A stretch of DNA of 64,000 nucleotides, taken from the NCBI GenBank assembly GCA_016617855.1, contig JAECUM010092839.1, positions 1 through 64,000 on the forward strand, given 5' to 3'. Origin of the DNA: Megalonaias nervosa. Taxonomy: Eukaryota; Mollusca; Bivalvia; Unionida; Unionidae. The position numbers and the translations under genes were made by a program. Positions 24,831 through 35,356 of this stretch are shown here, piece after piece. Positions within the stretch are counted from its first letter, which is position 1, and the number at the start of each line of letters is the position of its first letter. The notes under the pieces were generated by a model. The model was given only the letters and a program-made list of their open reading frames with translations, was not told where the DNA came from and did not search any database.

Positions 24831-25260
24831 AGACCTTCATAACAGGTGGATTTTTGTCAAATCTGGTCCAATTGTGCTAATCAGTTTTTGAAATGAAGCC
24901 ATTTAAAGATTCTTCAATTTTTAGTAATGACAGCTATATTTCAAGGTTGATTGGCATTATTTTAACAAATCTGAGTAACCTTCATGCCAAGATTGGTATT
25001 TTTTGTCAAAACTGGTCAAATTCTATTGACGGGTGTTTGCAAAAAAGTCATTGAAAGGTTGATATATTTAAATAATGGTAGCCATATTATACAGCAGACT
25101 GGCATCCTTTTAAAAATTTTTAAAGACTGTCATGCTTTCTGTCAAAGTTAGCAAGATTCTGTTTAGCACATTTTTGAGAAGTCATTCAAAGATTTTTGTA
25201 TTTCTAGTAACTACATTTTATGGCAGATCAACATCATTAAAAAAATAAAAGTTTCAAATC
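24000..25260. repeat. Diverged ~145-bp tandem monomers, family 2
   Basis: Repeated block: TTTTAGTAATGACAGCCATA, GATGGCAGACTGGCATCAT, CATGCCAGGATGCTTTCTG, TCAAATTTGGTCAAATTCTG, TTTTGAGAAG. Positions of the GCCATATT block near 24347, 24490, 24618, 24765, 24934, 25080 and 25209 give a period of 130-170 bp. Also at 41660-42640 and 43400-43890. Confidence 0.88.
24795..24830. repeat. (AATA)n microsatellite
   Basis: About eight AATA repeats inside a family 2 monomer. Confidence 0.97.
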
Positions 25261-25997
25261 TGAAAATTCGGTTCTGCATTTTTTTTTAGAGAAGATGTAA
25301 AAAGCAGTAGTGAATGAACAACACATAATGGATGACAAGAAAAACATACCATAGCTGAGACTTATTTGAAAAAATTATGGACAATGAACACAATGTCATC
25401 ACACATGATCTCCTGGTCTAAGAATAGTACAGTGGTAATACTTTTCTAAAATTACTGTATTATATGTAAAATTAACACTGAAATTACATTTAAAATAAAT
25501 CACCATAAAGAACAGGATATTTATATTGTAATATCAATCATATCAGCCTAATAATTAATGCCTTATATGGTGGCAAATAGCACTTAATCTTTGAATAAAT
25601 TTAATTGATAAAAAATATAAAGACAAAGCACTGATATGTGAATTTAATGATTGGTAAAATTACACAAGTTCCTTGGGACACTGACTCTCTACCGGGTTAA
25701 AAGTGAAAAGAATTTCCTGGAATTCAAGAAATGACCACATCTTCCTTTTAACTGCTGAGTGTTAAAACCATATATGAAATTCTTCAGTGATAACAAGATT
25801 GTCAAATTAGCAGCAGTGGTGTATTTATTAGATCTCAGATTGGCACCATTTTCATAATGAAAAAGTAGATATTATTACAAGTCTTTTGGTGAAAACACCA
25901 TGTCATAATGATCATCCATTAAGTGGGAGTAGTGAGAAGTTTTCAAGAAAGCCATTATGGAGGCCTCATTGGATGTACAACTTGCACCATTTTCATG

Positions 25998-26125
25998 TAG
26001 GACCAACTATGCAGCATAATATGTATACTGATAAAAACCCATGCTTATATAGTCAACCATTTAGGACCAACTATGCAGCATAATATGTATACTGATAAAA
26101 ACCCATGCTTATATAGTCATCCATT
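25998..26125. repeat. 64-bp tandem duplication
   Basis: Two nearly identical copies, each starting TAGGACCAACTATGCAGCAT, at 25998 and 26062. A local duplication inside composite unit II. Confidence 0.93.
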
Positions 26126-26316
26126 TGGCAGGAGTCAATATAATATTCTCATAGCCACCATAGCAGCCATATTTTGAGGTTAATCATTTTCATTTAGAAC
26201 AAATTAGACACTGTAAGAACTTTTCTGATGAAAACCTCATATCAAAAAGACTTTCTATTTAAGAGAAGTAGCAAAACAAGAGTTTAAAGATGGCTACATA
26301 CTGGATGTTAGATTAG

Positions 26317-26648
26317 TGTGTATGTGAGTGCAATTTGGATTTTTAACGTAGCTTTACCAATTTTTCAGTCATATTGCTACAATGTCTGTGGTGTGGCAGT
26401 CTATAGTAATGTCAAGCGCTGGGGCATCATGGCACAGACATGTAGCACAATGTCCCACCTACTCAAATTACCCTGACACCAGGTCAACCAGTCCTAACAC
26501 TAACCTCTTAATGCTGAGCGCCAGGCGACGCAGCTGTCAGTATCATTTTTATAAGTCTTTGGTATGACTTGGCCGGGGTTCAAACCCATGACCTCCTGCA
26601 CCTGAGGCTGACACTCTAACCACTGAGGCCACCAAGGCAGTGATGTCA
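26317..26648 (-). mobile_element. tRNA-derived SINE (family A) with 13-bp TSD
   Basis: Same body as at 7038. Flanks GATGTTAGATTAG (26304-26316) and GATGTCAGATTAG (26649-26661) differ at one base. The duplicated string is part of the family 1 monomer (GATGTCAGATTGGCACC), so the SINE landed in a pre-existing array. Confidence 0.92.
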
Positions 26649-27464
26649 GATGTCAGATTAGTACCATTTTTAATTTAGGATTAACGAGGCATAAGTAGTC
26701 TTTTGGTGAAAACCTCATGCTGATATAATCACCTGGGAAGCACAGCAATAACACAGTTTCAAGATGGCTGCTGTGTGTTGGCAATATTGAATGTCTGATT
26801 GGCATTTTTATCATTAAGGGCCAAAGTGACATAATAAGAAGTCTTTTTAAGAAAATTCCATGTCATCATGACTTCTGTCCAGGTGGAGTTGTCATAACAA
26901 GATTTTCAAGATGGCTTGTCATGGTTTGTCATGGTGGCCATAATGAACATCATATTGGCACCATTTTTTTTAAACCCAGCTAAACATGATAAGAAGTCTT
27001 ATTTAAAAACCCAATTTGATATGACCATCCATTCAGGAGAAATAGCAATTACAAGATTTTCAATATGGCTGCCATGACTGCCATATTATACACCAGAAAG
27101 TCTCCAATTTCATTTAGGAGCAACCAGATATCAGTCTTTCAGTGAAAACTCCATGTTGTTATGATTATCTATTCTGGAAGAGAAGTGATAATAATATTTT
27201 CAAGATGACCACTACAGCCATAATGAATGTCTGTGCAGCACCATTTTAATTCATGACCAAGTATGCCATAAGATAAACGTGTAAAGTTACATGGCAATCT
27301 TCCAAGTAGTTCTGGAAGAGTAGCAATAATGAAACTTCTGCTAACAGATGGGCAAACAACAGATGACAGACTAAAGACCATTCCACTGGCACTTCTGATC
27401 TATGACCCAGTACAGCTAACAAGAGCTCCAAGGCTGGTGACTGAGGGAGATTCAAACCAAATGA

Positions 27465-29020
27465 AAAGAACAAGAATCCTTTGAAGAGTCTGATGCTTTA
27501 GTGGTAAAAATATTTTTCAGGAATCCAAGATCACAGTGATTTTTCTTCTAAATGAGTGTCAAAACCATTTCTGATATTCTTGAGTGACAGGATGTACCAG
27601 ATGGCTAGCACATACAGGATGTGAGATAAACTCTTTTTTTATTCAGGACCAACTGACATCATCAGAATTTCTATTGGTGAAAACTGCTTGTTGATATGAC
27701 AATCAATTCAGGTGAAATAGCAACAACATTTTCAAGAAGGGCATCAAGGCAGCCATATTAGATGCAATGTTGACAACATTTTCATTTTCCAATAAGTACA
27801 TATAATAAGAGGTATTGCAGCAAAAAGCCTATGTCAAAATAACCATCCAATCAAGAAGAGAAGCAATAACAGGATTTTCAAGATGGTTACAATTGCAGCC
27901 ATACTTGATGTCAAACCAACACCATTTTCATTTAGTACAGATAAAGCATTATACAGAATCTTCTAGTGAAAACCCTATGTCGATATGACTTCCTTTTCAG
28001 AAGGAGTACCAGTAACAAAACTTTCAAGATGGATGTGGTGGTGGGAAGTCTTTTAGTGCAGACCCAATGTTGATATGAATAGCTGTTCAACAGCTGTGAT
28101 AACAAGATTTTCAAGATGGCCACTATGGCAACAAAATCATATTCATTCAGCTCTTCGCACCACAACTCTTTTGGTGAAAATTCCTTTTCAATATGACTTA
28201 CATTGGCAAGATTTTCAAGATGACTTAAACAACAGCCATATTGGATTTCCAATCAGCACTATTTTAATCTAGAACCAACTAGATATCATACTAAAGTCTT
28301 TTAGCCAAAATCCCTTATCAATGTGATCATCCATTCAAGAGGTGTAGTAATAACAGGATCTTGGTGGCCACACTGGAGGTTAAGATAGCACCATTTTCAT
28401 TTAGGACTAGCTATTTTGATTTGACATTCCATTCAGGAGGAGTAGCAGCAGCAAGATTTTCAACATGACTTCCATGGTGGCCATACTGGACATCAGATTG
28501 GCTCCATTTTCATTTAGGACCAACTAGTTGTCATGTAAATCTTTTATTGAAAAACCCCATGTAGATCTGTGCTTGAGTACTATCAATACTAATATTTTCA
28601 ATATGGCCACATCAGATGTATGACAGCAACTTTTTCATTTGGGACCAACTAAATGTAAGAAGTCTTCTGGTAAAAACCCCATATAAATTTTAGTTTCCAT
28701 ACAGCAGTGGTGATAAAAAGATTTTCAAAATGGCTGCAGTGGTGGTTATATTGGCTGTCAGATTGACACCAGTTCATTTAGGACCAACCAGACATCATGT
28801 CTTTCAGTCAAAACACCTAGCTGATGTGATCATCCATCTGGAAGATGCAGAACAAAGATTTTCATGATTGCCACCATGGTGCCATATTGAATGTCTGTGT
28901 GACACCATATTTATTTAGGATCAAGCAGACCTTGGGATGAATGTGTGTGTAAAGTTTCATGGCAACATCTGGACAGAACCTGGACCACAGAGAACAGGCC
29001 ATTCCATAAACTCTTCTAGT
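27465..29020. repeat. Composite repeat unit III
   Basis: The start module has AATCCTTTGAAGAGTCTGAT and AGGAATCCAAGATCACAGTG. About nine family 1 monomers follow. The end module has GGGATGAATGTGTGTGTAAA, GTTTCATGGCAAC and CCATAAACTCTTCTAGTCTA. It sits right next to unit II, about 200 bp from exon w8. Confidence 0.78.
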
Positions 29021-29223
29021 CTATAAAGAGTAGAGCTAAAAATATGAAGAATAAATGGCTGACTATATATCCTTGCAAATATGAACCAGGAAATGAACCC
29101 GAGACCATATAGGTGAACAAATGATGCTCTGCAATTGGACTACCAGCCCTATAATTTTAGTTTCTCTTTTAAAGACTGCCACTCATGCTGCACTAAAAAT
29201 TAAAACTCCAAATCTTTTAATAC

Positions 29224-29366
29224 CTCTGGTGCCATGAAGGCAATAGTTCCAAGCAATTGGCCCTGAAACTCTCCAGCTCCTGTTGCCTGAGATGCCAGAC
29301 GAGCTGCAGCACCAAAATCTCCTATCCTCAATCTCTGGCCTGTGCTGTCAACCAAAAGGTTTGCAC
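29224..29366 (-). CDS. MAP3K1: MAP3K1 exon w8: DFG, activation loop, APE
   Basis: 143 nt: two bases then 47 codons. Acceptor CCTTTCTAG, donor GTATTA. It encodes ANLLVDSTGQRLRIGDFGAA, ARLASQATGAGEFQGQLLGT and IAFMAPE. Magnesium-binding DFG is residues 971-973 and APE is 1000-1002. The activation segment is almost identical to human MAP3K1, including the GT-IAFMAPE phosphosite region. Confidence 0.97.
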
Positions 29367-30441
29367 CTAGAAAGGACAATGGTTGCACATAACATAATGT
29401 CTCAAATGTGAAAAAGACAAATCTCTTTAACACTGAACAGTGATTTAGTAATACCTTTGTCTGATCAATCTGTTGCAGGTGAGACAATACATGTGTCATC
29501 TTATAAGGGATGGTTGATCAAATGCTTAACTGACTCATAATTTCAATGATATAATCCTAAATTTCAAGTCTATTGCATCTGATACGTTGGTGAGACTTCA
29601 ACAGATGTGAAAGAAATATAGATTTATGAGATAGCTAAACAAGAGTTTGTTCATAGTCTTAAGTCACAAGATAGCAACATCTGCTGTCAGGCTACATCAG
29701 GGATGCTGGAATTTTACTGGCTCTGCAACTCCACTAGAAGAGCCAAAATGGAGTATTTTGAGTTATATACCATTGATCAGGGGAGGGGTGGGTCTTGGAA
29801 AAAAAACTGATACAATGTGGGGGAGGGGAGTCTTGGAAATAAAACTGATACAATATAAGTAACATTGCCAATCTCAAGTCGAATTAGTGATGGATAAAAA
29901 TAAAATGACTGATCTTTATTCCTGTGGCCTAGAAGTGATTTTTGTTTCTAGTGATACACGTGTGAAAGCATCCCAGATATTTCTAGGCCAGATTTTGCTT
30001 ACCTCACCAAAGAGAACCCTAATGTACCAATATCTTTTCTCAATAACAACAATCAGAACTTTAAAAAATCATTATGGGGGCATATTTATCAGTCAAGTCA
30101 TTCGTCTGTTACTACACACACTCTCTGACTCTTGTCTTGGCAAGGAATGAGACCTACGTGGAACATTCTTATACAGAGATGCCCTGTCTCAGAGATTACA
30201 CATTACGTTCAAACAGAGACTTGACTCAGAATTCCTACATCTGAATGGTCACTAATCCATGACAGCCAATCAGACATCAGAATTGCAAGTTAGCATTAGT
30301 TTGAGTAAGAATTTTATATAATCTTGACACCAGAATAAACTGACACTGTCTGAAGGAAATGTGAGGCTGATGAAGGACTGAAAATTTACATTTTTAATGA
30401 ATTACACAGGTACGTGTCATCACTACTGCATGCAACTAGAG

Positions 30442-30600
30442 TAGGGGTCTCAAACACGCGGCACACCAAGCCGTATCATGTGGCCCGCAAAATGATTGGC
30501 GTCACAAGGTGTCATGCGAGATAACAAAGGTGGTGCAGCCCTTGGGCCACTGAAAATGCCCTCATGTGGCCCTCAGAGTGGTTTGAGTTTGAGACCCCTG
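30442..30600. mobile_element. hAT-type MITE with perfect 8-bp TSD
   Basis: The left end TAGGGGTCTCAAAC and the reverse complement of the right end, CAGGGGTCTCAAACTC, form terminal inverted repeats. Perfect duplication AACTAGAG at 30434-30441 and 30601-30608. The interior has ATGTGGCCCGCAAAATG and TGTGGCCCTCAGAG. 159 bp, non-coding, in intron 7, 121 bp downstream of exon w7. Confidence 0.95.
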
Positions 30601-30721
30601 AACTAGAGTATGAATTCTATTTGATTATGCCACTGAACGGCTTACGATGTTTGGTTGTCTTACTTTTAAATCTCAACCTTATCCATGAAAGTGATGTCTG
30701 GAGAATTTGACAAGAACTGAC

Positions 30722-30853
30722 CTTTCAAGTCTCTGTGGAGAATATGATTGTCATGGAGATAGGCCAAACCTCGCAGAATCTGCAAAACATAGTTTGCAAT
30801 AACATTTTCCATAAAGGGTCCATACTGGCTGAGAAGGTAGGCAACAGATCCTC
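30722..30853 (-). CDS. MAP3K1: MAP3K1 exon w7: kinase C-lobe with HRD catalytic loop
   Basis: 132 nt. Acceptor CTTACAG, donor GTCAGT. It encodes [20 protein letters not shown] then [23 protein letters not shown]. The catalytic loop HRDLK (H950 R951 D952, K954) is intact. The last base G pairs with GT of the next exon to form Gly of HRDLKGANLL. Confidence 0.96.
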
Positions 30854-31629
30854 CTGTAAGACATGTGACACAAAATGGAACAGTTAAAAGAAGCATAAAA
30901 TTTGATTGCAGTGAACAATGATGGTTAGGAATAATTTCTAAATACAAGAAGGTAATGATTAAAGTATTTTCATCATCTACTTCTATACAGCCAATTTCAT
31001 TTTTACAAAACACATAATTTTTCAAATGTTTTACTGGTAAATGGTCAATGGCAAAAATGTTAAACTCTAGCCCCTCTTCACTAAAGGAAAACTTCAAATA
31101 CCACTTAAATTTTAATTTTTTTGATCAGGTGTGTGAATAATGAATAATTACAGGTAAAATATTAGACTGAATTGTTACCTTATTTCTGTAAACACACTAG
31201 TTGGTGATACTGATGGTGTGAGACCCCCTAAGATTTATCATGTTACATGGGTACATACAGATCAGGAGAACCAAAATTCAGTGACTTTTCAATGACCAGT
31301 TTTCAGTTTTTAATGACTGCTGTACTCAAGGTATCAAGTGTTCTACTTCAGTTATTAATTTAAATACAAGAAACGTATAAAACAATATAGAAATAAATGT
31401 AATGAAATATGAAAGGAAAATGATATTTGTGAAGAAAATAAAAGTCACTGTAACTGGACCCAGATGTTAACCACTGCTCTTTAGCTTTTATACTTTCCCC
31501 TCCAGCTGCAACTAGAGTGATTTCACTTCAGAGATGCTGCCAGAATTTTATCTAATAGGGGTAGGGATTCCCATTTGTCACCAAAATAAGGGGATGTAGA
31601 ACAAAAGGAGTGAAGGTGGAAATGGCCAT

Positions 31630-32170
31630 AATTCAATATTTATGTAACACTTCAATACTGATCTAGCTTTCTTCCAGCTCCACTCTGTTAGCGTTCTAAT
31701 GAAATCAAAATCTTTAAAAGATGTGGCCTCTAGTAACATAAGCATTAATCTGTTGATTTTTTCAGAGCTTAATCTGTTCCTTATTTGTGTATAAACACTA
31801 CTCTGTGCTGAGATGCTCCTGCTGAAGGGGCATATATATGGCTAACTTAGCCAGCTGGAACAAGTTTGGAAACTGTTCTTTATGGTTTTTTACTACAATT
31901 TTCCACAGCTTACAGGTATTGTCCTTTTCATATTTCTGCTCCAAAATAAGATTCTTCAATAACAAGTTCTTCTAAAGTTTCACTTTCTTGAATCACTGCT
32001 CTACTGGCTACTATGACAGATTTACTATCTGTTCCATAATGCTGTGTTAGGATGTTAAGTCCATCAATGTCATAGTCTGTTTTTTATAGTACATTAAACT
32101 CCCTACATTTCTTCAAGTGAATCAAAAAGACTGTGAAAACATGTATCCCCATTTTTGTCCTATCTAGGAT
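31630..32170 (-). pseudogene. hAT transposase C-terminal remnant (ZNF862/KIAA1586-like)
   Basis: On the minus strand three frames piece together the C-terminus of a hAT transposase: DYDIDGLNILTQHYGTDSKS near 32070, then CKLWKIVVKNHKEQFPNLFQ and LAKLAIYMPL (31840-31915), then SVYTQIRNRLSSEKINRLML and EATSFKDFDFIRTLTEWSWK (31655-31790). FPNL..LAKLA, RNRLS and LM.I..F.DFDF match the hAT dimerisation domain. At least two frameshifts and several stops make it dead. Its far end shares GACTGTGAAAACATGTATCC with 33769-33788, so a second fragment of the same element may lie there. Confidence 0.75.
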
Positions 32171-32179
32171 AAATTGCTT

Positions 32180-33245
32180 GTTCAGACAGAGGTATTATTA
32201 TATGCTCATTTTTTTTCTCCGTTAACTTTACATTGTCAGAATCGTGCAATATTTTGCGATACTGAACTCCTCGCACTCAATTCATACTGCATTCACGCGA
32301 ATAAAGAAACTACTTTCTATTGTAAACAAACAATTTGTTTCTGAATGAACTAAAGCAGATGTTTAGTGGACTGACACATACAAACTGCTTTGGCACATTC
32401 CACGCTAACTTTTTTGATACAATGTTTCAGATTTAGGCCAGCTATAGACGCCAGACAGGGTCCTTACAATAACATGCAAGTTATAAGACATAAACTGTCT
32501 TCTTTAGCTGGTAATAAAAATGGCAAAAATATATTTACAATTTTACATCCTGAATTTCCTCAAAATGCATTTTAGTAGTTCTGCAAATCCGAATTACATG
32601 AGCCATGTCATGGGTTCTCAAGCTTGATTACACATTTTGAAATTGTACTGTAATTTCGAGTTTATTCCAAGTGCATTTACATCCTCCTTACTGCACTCAA
32701 AATGAAATAAACATTAAATTCCACAGCATCTTTTCGATAATTGCAATTGAAAGACTTCATATTTTTCCCACATTATTATCTGAATCATTCAATGACAGAA
32801 CAGAAACACACACGCCGATGTCAACACACTTCAATACAATTAAATTGGCAGACGCTGCTGAAATCCGATGTAAGTTACTTCATGTAGATAAATCCAGACC
32901 ATAATCACGAAATTGCGTCGAATCACCAAACATACCAAAACGTTTTCATTCCAGATCAAATGGAAAAGTTGTTGCAATGCGCATTCATTAACAATATTAC
33001 TCCAAATTTCTATTTTAAGTAGACCAAATGCCATTTTCTTTCGAAACTTACGTCTAGCGCGCAACCAACTTCAAATTTGTCTGGGTGGAGTTACTTGCGC
33101 ATTAATAATGTTGTTGTGTAATGATGCAGCTATTGCTTGTGTATTTAGTTTGGAATACGGCATACATTCAGTTACTTTGTTTCCTGTAGTGTATTTTTGT
33201 TTATATATTTAAGCCTTGGGTAGAATAAGAAAATGAGCATATAAT
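32180..33245. other. Non-coding, nothing recognised
   Basis: Between the hAT remnant and a fold-back element in intron 6. Slightly richer in CpG near 33040-33062 (TTACGTCTAGCGCGC). Overlapping small frames on both strands have no domain. Confidence 0.45.
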
Positions 33246-33250
33246 AAAAA

Positions 33251-33375
33251 GGTTACTGCATTTGTATGGGAAAATATGAACTCGTTTTGTCGGATGGATA
33301 TGCTGCACTCCCAAGGTCATGCAGTATAACCATCCAAAAAACTCGTTCATATTTTCCCATACAAATGCAGTAACC
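33251..33375. mobile_element. Fold-back element, perfect 31-bp arms
   Basis: The left arm (33251-33281, starting GGTTACTGCATTTGTATGGG) is the exact reverse complement of the right arm (33345-33375). A second imperfect pairing continues inside (GGATGGATATGCTGCA against TGCAGTATAACCATCC), so nearly the whole 125 bp can form one hairpin. MITE-like; no clear target duplication. Confidence 0.85.
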
Positions 33376-34334
33376 TATAATTATAATCAAATAAACATCT
33401 TTATTTCCTAATTTCATTTTAATTTATCTCAATCATTAGAGGGCTACATAAAGTCAAGGTATTTGAAACATGCATTTTAAGGAGAACTATCTTTATTTAC
33501 TGAGGTTTCATTATTACATATTACATTATTACATTATTACATATTTATGTTTTTCCACTCATAAACCCAAAGATATTATGCCAAGAGCTGATGAAAAATT
33601 CAAATCTAAAAATTGCATATAGTCAAATTTCTGGAATTTGGAGATCAGCAGCTGAATCGTCAAAATAAGGTATTTGTAAAACATGTCAAAATTTTAAACA
33701 CTTTTTAAAGTACCTTTACTAAATCAATGTTGTGATATCCCTACATTGATTCAAGTGGATTAAAATGACTGTGAAAACATGTATCCCCAAGTTTTTCCTA
33801 TCTAGAATAATCTGGCAGTAAAATCATCCCAGACAGTACATTGTAATTCGCTCTGTATTAATTTACTCCAAAATAAAAACATAATCCAGGTAAATTGAAG
33901 AACATAAATTCATGCTACTATTCACTGTTTCAATTGCACATGTTCTTGTACCTGAAACTTGCATAGTAAATTACAATTTGAGACATTAATTAACAACACT
34001 CCTTAAGAATACCAAGGGTTAATCTATATTTACAAATCCATAGGTTGGTGCTAACAACTGCCGTATGGACAGTCCTGAAGTTTATAGCTCTTAAGCTGGT
34101 GATCAGACCGATTAAAATTACATATCTAGTTTTTTAAAAGTTATAAATTTGTTATAAGGTGTGCTGATTTTGGTAAAACATTTGACATTTGCAGTGTAAC
34201 ATATTTTTGAGCCTTCACAATGACATCACTAACTATATGTACTACTTCAGTTATGTTGGAAATGCATCTTCCAGTTCTGAAAAGTCAATTTCAGGCAAGG
34301 TGCAACAGCTAAAATACTCACTTCTTGAATAATG

Positions 34335-34395
34335 CACTTGCAGGGGTGGGTCTGTGCAGTTTGCAGTTGGACTTGTTTTATAAGCGAGTATTTAT
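34335..34395. mobile_element. MITE end fragment (AGATCTGGGTCTGTGC family)
   Basis: GCAGGGGTGGGTCTGTGCAG, TTTGCAGTTGGACTTG and TTTTATAAG match the right end of the copy at 17742-17905. Confidence 0.55.
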
Positions 34396-34588
34396 GGTAT
34401 TTAGATATCTAGAACACATAATTAAATTTTCATACAGTGTGATTGAATTCAAGTGAACGAAGATGTTGTCTATAGGAGAGCAGCTATGATGTGGGCAGCT
34501 GGCTGAATCAGTGTTCTTTTCCAGTTCTGGACGTTTACAGCTTTCCATCTAATGGAAGGATAAAGTTTTCTTTCATGGATGTGGGTAC

Positions 34589-34734
34589 TTTCTGTCCCAG
34601 AAAGGTAAGCAATTCAATACAATTGGTATTGTTTTATTGATATTAAAAGCCATTTTCCTTCTTTCTGTCCCAGAAAGGTAAGCAATTCAATACAATTGGT
34701 ATTGTTTTACTGATATTAAAAGCCATTTTCCTTC
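34589..34734. repeat. 73-bp tandem duplication
   Basis: Two copies starting TTTCTGTCCCAGAAAGGTAA at 34589 and 34662, differing at about one base (TTTTATTG versus TTTTACTG). Confidence 0.97.
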
Positions 34735-35340
34735 TTTCTGTCACAGTAACCTTGATCTTTGACTTTTTGAATATAAAATCAACAGGTTTCTTATTTACCT
34801 AAAGTGTAAACCATCCAGCAACTATGTTGATGGTACATCATGAGAACTGAATTTATTTGGTGAAAACCTTTTTCAGCCAGTGACCTTGACTTTCAGTCAC
34901 AATAACCTTTACCTTTCTTTTGCTAAAAAATTAATAGGCTTCAATCTTACTCCAAAAGCATGCCATCCACAAAGTTAAGTCCAGGTCTGTGGTTTTGAAT
35001 AAAATTATTGTACATATACAATTTTCTTCTTTTTCGTTGATCCTGATCTTTGGACTCCAAATCAACAATGCTTCTTCCACACACAAAAAGTGCAATCCAT
35101 CCACAAAGTTTGATCCATGTTTGTAATGTAGAACTAATGTTATTTTGATGAAACCATTTTTCTTCCATCTGTAAGTGATCTTGACAAATTACCTTCTGAC
35201 CACAAAACTGATATGCTTCTTCCTTATTTCAAGTACAACCCATCCACAAAGTGTGGTCCAGTTCTGAGATGTATAAAACTAATATTGTTGCATGGGAATC
35301 ACTTTTTTCTTCTTTCAAACATTTTCCAATTTGACCTTAA
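34735..35340. repeat. Diverged ~140-bp tandem monomers, family 4
   Basis: Four or five units with TGACCTTGACTTTCAGTC, AAATCAACAGGTTTCTT, CAAAGTTTGATCCATG and CATCCACAAAG. The CCATCCA blocks near 34812, 34969, 35097 and 35236 give spacings of 157, 128 and 139 bp. Confidence 0.82.
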
Positions 35341-35356
35341 GACCCTGAATCAATAG

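Larger units (their letters stand above)
25672..27410. repeat. Composite repeat unit II
   Basis: The start module has GGAATTCAAGAAATGACCAC and CTTCCTTTTAACTGCTGAGT. About nine family 1 monomers follow. The end module is TAAACGTGTAAAGTTACATG then GACCATTCCACTGGCACTTC and TGATCTATG. A SINE A copy interrupts one monomer at 26317-26648, and one monomer part is duplicated at 25998-26125. Confidence 0.78.

Noticed and set aside
29088..29156. tRNA-like sequence on the minus strand (GGGCTGGTAGTCCAATTG, B-box-like GGGTTCATTTCC)
   Set aside because: No convincing acceptor-stem pairing; more likely a SINE head relic or chance match.
32840..33212. Possible alternative first exon or promoter near the CpG-richer stretch
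   Set aside because: No splice-compatible frame into exon w7 and no domain; CpG enrichment is small and next to transposon remnants.
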